Shown one piece after another: positions 58,201-64,000 of a stretch of DNA of 64,000 nucleotides (within the stretch, counting starts at the first letter, position 1; every line of letters begins with the position of its first letter). The position numbers and the translations under genes are program-made. The stretch lies in the NCBI GenBank assembly GCA_007922225.1, contig ML680005.1, positions 124,001-188,000 of the forward strand, in the 5' to 3' direction. The stretch comes from Emydura subglobosa (taxonomy: Eukaryota; Chordata; Testudines; Chelidae). The notes beneath the pieces are model-generated. The model saw only the letters and a list, made by a program, of their open reading frames with translations, did no database searches and was not told where the DNA came from.

Positions 58201-61200
58201 AGACCGGTCAGCCTCACCTCAATCCCTGGAAAAATCATGGAGCAAGTCCTTAAGGAATCCATTTTAAGGCACTTGGAAGAGAGGAAGATGATCAGGAACA
58301 GTCAACATAGATTCACCAAGGGCAAGTCATGCCTGACCAACCTGATTGCCTTCTATGAAGAGGTGACTGGCTCTGTGGATGTGGGGAAAGCGGTGGATGT
58401 GATATACCTTGACTTTAGCAAAGCTTTTGATACTGTCTCTCACAGTATTCTTATCAGCAAGTTAAAGAAGTATGGGTTGGATGAATGGACTATAAAATAG
58501 AAAGCTGGCTAGATCATTGAGCTCGACAGGTAGTGATCAATGGCTCCATGACTAGCTGGCAGACGGTCACAAGCGGAGTGCCCCAGAGGTTGGTGCTGGG
58601 GCCGGTTTTGTTCAACATCTTCATTAATGATCTGGAGGATGGGGTACATTGCACCCTCAGCAAGTTTGCAAATGGCACTAAGCTAGGGGGGTGGTACGTA
58701 CCCTGGAAGGTAGGGATAGGATATAGGGTGACCTTGGAAGATTGGGCCAAAAGAAATCTGATGACGTTCAACAAGGACAAATGCAGAGTCCTCCACTTAA
58801 GATGGAAGAATCCCATGCATAACTACAGACTGAGGACTGATGGGCTAGACAGCAGTTCTGCAGAAAAGGACCTGGGGGTTACAGTGGATAAGAAGCTGGG
58901 TATGAGCCAGCAGTGTGCCCTTGTTGCCATGAAGGCTAATAGCATATTGGGCTGCATTAGTAGGAGCATTGCCAGCAGATCGCGGGAAGTGATTATTCCC
59001 CTCTATTCGGCATTGGTGAGGCTGCATTTGGAGTATTGTGTCCAGTTTTGGGCCTCCCACTACAAAAAAGATGTGGACAAGTTGGAGAGAGTCCAGCGGA
59101 TGGCAACAAAAATGATTAGGGGTCTGGAGCACAAGGCTTATGAGGAGAGACTGAGGGAACTGGGCTTGTTTAGTCTGCAAAAGAGAAGAATGAGGGGGGA
59201 TTTGATAGCAGCCTTTAGCTACCTGAAAGGGGGTTCCAGGGAGGATGGAGCTAGGCTGTTCTCAATGGTAGTAGATGACAGAACTAAGAGGAACGGTCTC
59301 AAGTTGCAGGGCGGGAGGTCTAGGTTGGAAATTAGGAAAAAGTTTTTCACTAGGAGGGTGGTGAAGCACTGGAATGGGTTACCTAGGGTAGTGGTGCAAT
59401 CTCCATCTTCAGAGGTTTTTAAGCTGAGGCTTGATAAAGCCCTGGCTGGGATGATTTAGCTGAGGTTAGTCCTGCTTTGAGCAGGGGTTGGACTAGATGA
59501 CCTCCTGAGGTCCCTTCCAACGCTAATATTCCTTGATTCTATGCGGGAGACACAGACTATAAATATGGTTGGAGAAGTAGAATGAGCTGTAGCTGGGTGG
59601 TATGATCAGTGCTGGAAGCAGGAGTTGGGTGAGGAGAGGGAAGGCAGTAAATGGACACCAGCTCTAACAGAAGACTGCAGAGGAGAATACACAGGAGGCT
59701 ATGTCCACAGAGGCTTCTTGTTCCAACAGGATGGGATGGTTTGACAAACCTCTTTCCTGCTCCAGGGTGCTGAGCAGAGAAACGAAGGGATCCAAAGCAA
59801 AGCAAGGGATGCTGAATAGGATGTGGGGGGGAACAGCCCCTCCCTTCAGTTGAAGGATTAAAATGGGATGTGGACATGAACACACCTACCTGACAAAGGA
59901 AGCAGCCTGGGGAGGGAATAGCCAGCAATGGGCTGAATGTCACAGCAAACCTCCTGCTAATGAGTTGCACAGGGGCCTTGTAAAGCCACTTGCTGCTCTC
60001 TGGTCTCCTGGGATGTAGGGAGCTGCTCCTCCATAGTTGGAAGGGAAGTCATGTTGGAACTGCAGGGCTCCCCTGATGCCCTGGGCAGAGCAGGCACTGA
60101 ACATGTGGATGTGTTTTGTTCCCAGACTCTGTCATTTTATTTTCCACCATGCGGGAAAATCCCCCCTCCTGTCATCATGGTGCAGAATGTCAGCTTCAAG
60201 TACACAAAGGATGGGGTGAGTATTCCCCGCCCCCAGGTGCGCTCAATGCTGTGCTTGGCTAGGTTGCATGAAGATTCCACCCATCCCTTGTTTGGGCCTT
60301 GGGGCCACTGGGCCAACTTCCCCATCAAGCCGTAGCATGGGGAGGGGCACAGCTCTTGCGGGTGCTTCAGGGTGTGATGCCTCTCACTGTCTCCTGTGTG
60401 GATTACAGCCATGGATCTACAATAACCTGGAGTTTGGGATTGACCTGGACACACGTGTGGCACTTGTGGGACCCAATGGTGCTGGGAAGTCAACACTGTT
60501 GAAACTGCTCACAGGCGAGGTATGTTTCCTGCATCACTGTCTCCAGTCTGTCTTCACTGTCTCCCAATTCTGTGTCCACCCCTACAGCCTGGTGTCACTT
60601 ACAGGCATGGGCAGCACCCAAAGCACTTGCTTGTACAGAGCATCTGTTGTATTAATGCAGGTGGAATATATGGAAAGAGTCAAAGGTGTTAATATGACCC
60701 AGTCTGTTCAAAGTTGAACTGTTTCAAACAAGGTTCCGTGTTTGGTATACATACATCTCAGCCGCCTTAGTACCATGGTAAAAACACCACTACAGTTTTT
60801 TAACCTTTTTATCTTTAATTTTAACATTTCTTGTTCCCTTTTCCTGGCTGTCTCCCATCTGCTGGGGAGGAGCAGGATACCCTGTGGGCCTTTGTGGGAA
60901 CAGTGGCTGGGCTGCTATTCCACTGTGAAATGCTTTTGTCTTCTCTTCCAGCTGCTGCCCACAGATGGGATGATTCGCAAACACTCGCATGTGAAAATCG
61001 GCAGATACCACCAGGTATTTTTTGCAGGGGCAGTGAGGAATGTCACATGCTGCTGGGGGGTGACTTCCCTGGGAACAGAGGGGTCTCATCTCTCCATTCT
61101 TCTCCCCAGACTCCTCCCCCAAACCTGGCCTAAGTGTGTCTAGCTCCTGCTTGCTGGGTCGTAGGCTGTGCCTGCAGGTGAAGAGACACTTCATTCCAAG

Positions 61201-61792
61201 CCCTGTGCTGTGGAGGAGCCACTGCTCAGTGAAAGGGCTCAGGACTTCCCTCTAGCTAATGTCTCCTCCTTCTGGGATGGCTACTGAGCAGCCATAGTGG
61301 CAACCCCTGCTTCCACTGCAGGATGTGACAGTGCTGCTCTGTCTGTTTTGTCTCTGACCCCTGGGAGTGGAGACAGCGACTCTGTGCCTGGTACAATGCA
61401 AAGCATGCTGTTCTCCACCAGAACTCTGTTTGGTATGGAGGCTGCTTCCTTGTACAATGTGAGTCTCTAACCACAGTGAGGTGTTACCAGGTATGGGTTG
61501 CTGTGATCTGGGGACGGAGATGTATCTGAAGCTCTGCCTTCCCCTCCCTAGCTGGTACCCACCAGGGTGAAGAAGTAGTGTGGTTGGGAGAGGTTGCAGG
61601 CTACAAGCTCACTCCCAGCAGGTGACAAGGATCTGGCCTGAAGTTGCTCTTTTCTCTGCCTAGCACTTGCAAGAGCAGCTGGAGTTGGACCTCTCACCCC
61701 TAGAATACATGATGAAGTGTTACCCAGAGATCAAGGAGAAGGAGGAGATGAGGAAGATCATTGGCAGATATGGACTGACAGGGAAGCAGCAG
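49124..61792 (+). CDS. ABCF2: ABC-F ATPase ABCF2 (gene, 3' end beyond window)
   Basis: Twelve coding exons join in frame to 510 codons (human ABCF2 is about 623, so roughly 113 are missing past the window). ABCF2 is a soluble ABC protein with two ATPase domains and no membrane span; its yeast relative Arb1 acts in ribosome biogenesis. Visible: lysine-rich N-terminus [19 protein letters not shown]; first Walker A GLNGIGKS (118-125, split by intron 3), signature FSGGW (229-233), Walker [14 protein letters not shown] (250-262, Glu254), H-loop His283; linker 308-379; second Walker [10 protein letters not shown] (430-438). The second signature, Walker B and H-loop are off the window. The start is the ATG at 49124 with A at -3, matching vertebrate homologues. 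Introns hold CR1 and L2 insertions but all exons look intact. Confidence 0.97.
49278..52343 (+). other. ABCF2 intron 2
   Basis: Contains a MIR relic at 50443-50570 and otherwise nothing that I can name. Several open frames of up to 117 codons occur on the opposite strand without recognisable motifs. Confidence 0.7.
50443..50570 (+). repeat. MIR-like SINE
   Basis: 'agaggcagcatggtccagtg' then 'gtcagggcactggactgg', 'gggttctattactagctctg', 'ctgtgtgatcttgggcaagt' and 'cactccctctcc'. This is the 5' tRNA-derived head and core of MIR. Confidence 0.9.
52344..52556 (+). CDS. ABCF2: ABCF2 coding exon 3
   Basis: Residues 52-122. It encodes [20 protein letters not shown] (the end of the N-terminal arm) and the first strands of ATPase domain 1 ([35 protein letters not shown]). 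Acceptor cgcacacag/ag, donor gggatag/gtgaga. The Walker A motif is split by the intron that follows. Confidence 0.97.
52588..53698 (+). repeat. CR1 3' half in ABCF2 intron 3, sense
   Basis: Begins with 'atggaaaaatcgtagagcgc', only 31 bases past the exon 3 donor, and ends 'tattctatgattctatgat'-like (tcttctatgattctatga). It keeps [51 protein letters not shown] and [20 protein letters not shown], broken by stops and frameshifts. It has a 203-base internal deletion compared with the copy at 58 kb. Confidence 0.95.
53925..55668 (+). repeat. L2-type LINE in ABCF2 intron 3
   Basis: Long decayed copy. Translated pieces follow the L2 RT order: [34 protein letters not shown] (GVPQGSVLGP-type block); a broken catalytic region across the element inserted at 54223; [30 protein letters not shown]; and [20 protein letters not shown]. 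The 3' end is the L2 module 'gtacaacgcctatcacagta'. Interrupted by an inverted-repeat insertion at 54223-54417. Confidence 0.8.
54209..54431. mobile_element. Inverted-repeat insertion with 14-bp duplication
   Basis: A 195-bp insert (54223-54417) is flanked by a perfect 14-base direct repeat actatctctatgtg (54209-54222 and 54418-54431), inside the L2. It contains two arms, 54232-54291 and 54303-54362, that are exact reverse complements over 60 bases, with an 11-base spacer. After the right arm comes a unique tail with 'gttgtttttgctgtatacag' and 'actaacacggctaccc', a tail I know from common sauropsid retroelement copies. A long target-site duplication and an inverted 5' copy suggest target-primed insertion with 5' inversion, perhaps of a Penelope-like element. 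Confidence 0.85.
55739..55921 (+). CDS. ABCF2: ABCF2 coding exon 4
   Basis: Residues 123-183. It completes Walker A (G-K-S-M-L-L, Lys124) and encodes [19 protein letters not shown], then [20 protein letters not shown] and the helical [11 protein letters not shown]. Acceptor ctgcactag/g, donor gatg/gtaaag. Confidence 0.97.
56305..56476 (+). CDS. ABCF2: ABCF2 coding exon 5
   Basis: Residues 184-240 plus two bases. It encodes the helical subdomain ([20 protein letters not shown]), the [20 protein letters not shown] region and the ABC signature [13 protein letters not shown] (229-241). Acceptor tcttgcag/c, donor cgccag/gtgagt. Confidence 0.97.
56651..56746 (+). CDS. ABCF2: ABCF2 coding exon 6
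   Basis: Residues 241-272 plus two bases. It carries Walker B and the D-loop ([20 protein letters not shown]), then EEELK. Acceptor catctacag/ag, donor aaaac/gtaagc. Confidence 0.97.
57245..57347 (+). CDS. ABCF2: ABCF2 coding exon 7
   Basis: Residues 273-307. It encodes [20 protein letters not shown] with the H-loop His283, then [15 protein letters not shown]. Acceptor atgctgcag/g, donor tacacg/gtgagt. Confidence 0.97.
57599..57694 (+). CDS. ABCF2: ABCF2 coding exon 8
   Basis: Residues 308-339: [20 protein letters not shown] then [12 protein letters not shown], the first part of the inter-domain linker characteristic of ABC-F proteins. Acceptor ccctccag/g, donor atgaag/gtacct. Phase 0 at both ends. 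Confidence 0.97.
57791..57910 (+). CDS. ABCF2: ABCF2 coding exon 9
   Basis: Residues 340-379: [20 protein letters not shown] then [20 protein letters not shown], the rest of the linker. Acceptor ctcattacag/a, donor gataag/gtagga. The donor is followed about 100 bases later by a CR1 insertion. Confidence 0.97.
58010..59545 (+). repeat. CR1 in ABCF2 intron 9, sense, longest copy
   Basis: Two frames, 58015-58500 and 58533-59459 (308 codons), cover most of the RT and the C-terminal part: [60 protein letters not shown], then [20 protein letters not shown] and [21 protein letters not shown] stop at 58498-58500 separates them. The catalytic FADD reads FANG (58667-58678 region), so it is inactive. 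3' end: 'cgctaatattccttgattct'. Confidence 0.95.
59546..60125. other. Rest of ABCF2 intron 9, nothing recognised
   Basis: No repeat or frame with recognisable motif. Confidence 0.5.
60126..60215 (+). CDS. ABCF2: ABCF2 coding exon 10
   Basis: Residues 380-409: [20 protein letters not shown] then [10 protein letters not shown], the start of ATPase domain 2. Acceptor gttcccag/a, donor gatggg/gtgagt. Confidence 0.97.
60409..60519 (+). CDS. ABCF2: ABCF2 coding exon 11
   Basis: Residues 410-446: [20 protein letters not shown] then the second Walker [18 protein letters not shown] (Lys436). Acceptor gattacag/c, donor ggcgag/gtatgt. Confidence 0.97.
60952..61014 (+). CDS. ABCF2: ABCF2 coding exon 12
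   Basis: Residues 447-467: [20 protein letters not shown] then Q. At 63 bases this is the smallest coding exon. Acceptor tctcttccag/c, donor caccag/gtattt. Confidence 0.95.
61664..61792 (+). CDS. ABCF2: ABCF2 coding exon 13 (last in window)
   Basis: Residues 468-510: [20 protein letters not shown] then [20 protein letters not shown] and KQQ. Acceptor ctctgcctag/c, donor cagcag/gtaggt. The next exon should encode the second signature motif and is not found up to 64000. Confidence 0.96.
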
Positions 61793-62964
61793 GTAGGTGT
61801 GGGCTGCAGTGGGCATCTACTCCATGGGGCCTGCTCTTGGTGGGTGATATTAGGGATGCAGAGCCACCATCATCCTTTTGGTCATCTTCCAGCTACTTGG
61901 AGTTACTGTGCAGTGTCCTATGCTGGGAATGTAGGTCCAAACCCTCTGCTATTTAGGGGCTTGTGGCTCCAGCACTAGTGTCTGGCACCTCCTCAGTATT
62001 AAAAAGGCCATTTCCAATCTCCTTTCTAGTTAATTTATTGGTTACTTTATAGGGGCTGCGAAGGGAGTGTGTGTGGCAAGGGAGCAGAGTCTTGTGCTTG
62101 GCTTCAAACATGGTGAGATGGTCACCAACTCCCCTCAAAGTTCTGCCTCCTAGGTTTATTAGACACCAGATAGTGTTGAGTCACATCTGTTCCGGTTTAG
62201 TCTCCCCCTCAGCAAGTCTGTCTTTGGTTCAGTTAATCTCTTTAGTAAAGTGAGGTGAGCTTCTCTGAAGCATCTGGTGCTGGCTGCTGTTGGAGCCAGG
62301 AGACTGGATAAGACTGACTTCAGGTCTGATCCAGTGTGGCCATCCCAATGTTCCTTGCAGTGGCTGGTGCTTGGGCCATGCCATTGGGATTGATTAGCCA
62401 GCTAACTGTGTGGAATGGCTATGCTGGCGGTGGTGGCAGGAAAGAGGAGTTTTGCTTTGCTTCCTTTGCTGTAGTAGCATAGGTCTGCTGGGATTCTTAG
62501 TGCCGCTGCCGTCTTAGTCTTTTGCCCATGGTGAGCCATAGTGACTTTCTCAGCAATGTGGGGAATTAGAATGACTTAGCCATCAATTCCTTGAGATGCT
62601 ATTGTTCCACTTGCACATTGGTCTTATGGCCGCGAAGCTAGCTGTTCTAGCCCATCCTGAAAGCTATATGGGCTCAGCGGTTTTTGTGGGTGACACAGCT
62701 TTGCTTGCTCCCTTGATAGGAATGGTAAGGGTGTGACCAAACCGGGAGCATGGAACAGTCATTACATCCCACTGTCAACTCCTAGGTTGACAACCAGGTG
62801 CCACCTGTCTCCTGCTCAGTGAGTGTGGGCATAGCAATGGCCTGTGAGAAATCTGTGGATTCTGTGTGAGGCAGGAGAGAGAATGCTAATGTGACATTGT
62901 ATGTAGATGATGAGGTCCCCCAAGAACAACGTGTCTGGGGGATTCCAGAAGCATGATGGAAAAC
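61793..62964 (+). other. ABCF2 intron 13, first part
   Basis: No exon homology to the missing ABCF2 C-terminus and no repeat that I can name. 'tgagacctgagttc'-like CR1 words are absent; there is a short 'gatccagtgtggccatccca' phrase that may be a SINE scrap. Confidence 0.5.
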
Positions 62965-63112
62965 AGTTCATAGGATTTTTTGTTTGTTTTGCCTTTTTTA
63001 AGGCCTGAAGTGACTGTTAGATTGTCCAGTCTGACCTTGTAACACCAGCCATAGAATGTTTACCCAGCTGTACCTCTACTGAGTCCAATAACTTGCAAGG
63101 CTAAAGCATCTT
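62965..63112 (-). repeat. CR1 3' tail (outer)
   Basis: 'gtgactgttagattgtccag' then 'tctgaccttgtaacaccag' and 'ccatagaatgtttacccag'. Its tail is directly followed by another CR1 tail in the same orientation. Confidence 0.7.
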
Positions 63113-63700
63113 CCAGAATCATAGAACCATAGGGTTAGAAGGGACTGAAAGGGTCATCTAGTCTAACCCTCTGCCAAGATGCAGAAAGGCATCAGATATT
63201 GATTTGAAGACTTCAAGAGTTGGAGCATCCACTACTTCCCTTGGGAGTTTGTTCCAATGGTTAATCACTGTGAAAAAATTTGGACCTTATTTCTAATTTG
63301 AATTTGTTTGGCTTCAGCTTTCAGCCATTGGTTTTTGTTCTGCCTTTCTCCACTAGAATAAAGAGCTCTTTAGTACACAGTATTTTCTCCTGTGAAGGCA
63401 CTATTACACTGAAATCAAGTCACCACTCAGTCATCTTTTTGATAAACTAAACAGATTGAGCTCCTTAAGTCTCTCATTGAAAGGCATTTTCTCCAGCCCT
63501 CAAATCATGTGTGTCCCTTTTCTCCACCCTCTCCAATTTTTCAAAATCCTTTGGAAAAATATGGACACCACAACTGTATGTGGTATTCCAGTATTGGTCT
63601 CACAAATACATTATGCAAAGGTAAAATCACCTTCCTACACGCACTGTGATCTCTGCATGTACGGACAGCATTGACTCTTTTTTGCTTCAGCATCATATTG
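63113..63700 (-). repeat. CR1 fragment (inner)
   Basis: Begins agaatcatagaaccataggg then ttagaagggactgaaaggg, with the CR1 3' order on the minus strand up to 'ctttttgataaactaaaca' and 'gtccctttt' style sequence at 63500-63690. Confidence 0.8.
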
Positions 63701-63702
63701 GG

Positions 63703-63800
63703 AACGCCATAGAATCATGGAAATGAAGGTCTGGAAGGAACCTCAAAAAGTCATTGAGTCCAGCCCCCTGTGCTAAGGCAGGACATTGTTAAAGCTACTT
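63703..63800 (-). repeat. CR1 3' tail
   Basis: 'gccatagaatcatggaaatg' then 'aaggtctggaaggaacctc' and 'gtcattgagtccagccccct'. Confidence 0.75.
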
Positions 63801-63834
63801 CCCTTACCACCAAAGACTTGCTTCTGTCATCTCA

Positions 63835-64000
63835 CCTGTGAGACGTGTGAGGGACGATAGTATATACCCACGAACAAAGAATGGAGGCCATATTTACAGG
63901 ATGGGAGACTCTGCCCTGAGAAGCTGTGATTCTGAAAAAGATTTGGGGTTTATGGTGGATAATCAACAGAACATGAGCTCTCCACGTGACACTGGCCCAA
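63835..64000 (+). repeat. CR1 fragment, opposite orientation, cut by window end
   Basis: 'ctgtgattctgaaaaagatt' then 'tggggtttatggtggataat' and 'caacagaacatgagctctcc', the plus-strand CR1 segment that normally reads 'gaaaaggacctgggggttac'. It points opposite to its three neighbours. Confidence 0.7.

Noticed and set aside
1..64000. CRISPR array, operon, phage or plasmid features
   Set aside because: Introns, CR1/L2/MIR elements and vertebrate genes show a eukaryotic genome; no regularly spaced direct repeats were seen.

Overview
This is a vertebrate nuclear-genome window, almost certainly sauropsid and most probably turtle (a crocodilian is the alternative). The evidence is spliced genes with GT-AG introns, many CR1-type LINE copies, L2 and MIR relics, and several small terminal-inverted-repeat DNA transposons whose ends I associate with turtle genomes. 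It holds no prokaryotic feature such as an operon, ribosome binding site or CRISPR array.

Two protein-coding genes can be read exon by exon. CHPF2 (chondroitin polymerizing factor 2) is on the minus strand in four coding exons between 45151 and 36594; they join in frame into 762 codons. ABCF2 (ABC-F subfamily ATPase) is on the plus strand from its start codon at 49124. Twelve coding exons to 61792 give 510 in-frame codons, and the last part of its second ATPase domain lies beyond the window. The genes are head to head about 4 kb apart (start codon to start codon), as they are beside each other in the human 7q36 region. Two CpG-rich promoter candidates (about 46.54-47.17 kb and 48.18-48.74 kb) lie between them, separated by an L2 tail and a small hAT-type element. 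The products have no direct link: CHPF2 acts in Golgi chondroitin sulfate synthesis, and ABCF2 is a soluble ATPase whose yeast relative works in ribosome biogenesis.

Layout: 0-36 kb is repeat-rich sequence with no gene that I recognise. It holds CR1 fragments, small inverted-repeat elements, a decayed hAT transposon with a 207-codon transposase fragment (14.9-16.8 kb), a degenerate minisatellite ending in a 400-N assembly gap (26.0-28.25 kb), and LTR-like copies (28.4-31.7 kb). 36.6-45.2 kb is CHPF2, with CR1 copies in introns 1 and 3. 45.2-49.1 kb is the promoter region. 49.1-61.8 kb is ABCF2, with CR1, L2 and an inverted-repeat element in intron 3 and a 1.5-kb CR1 in intron 9. 61.8-64 kb is ABCF2 intron with nested CR1 tails.

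I found no convincing new biological system. The most notable observations are retroelements sitting almost on top of splice sites in both genes, a perfect 60-bp inverted repeat with a 14-bp target-site duplication, a CR1 whose 3' half is inverted in place, an overlapping upstream reading frame at the CHPF2 start, and an unrecognised reading frame with a 3'-UTR-like tail at 3.4-4.5 kb.
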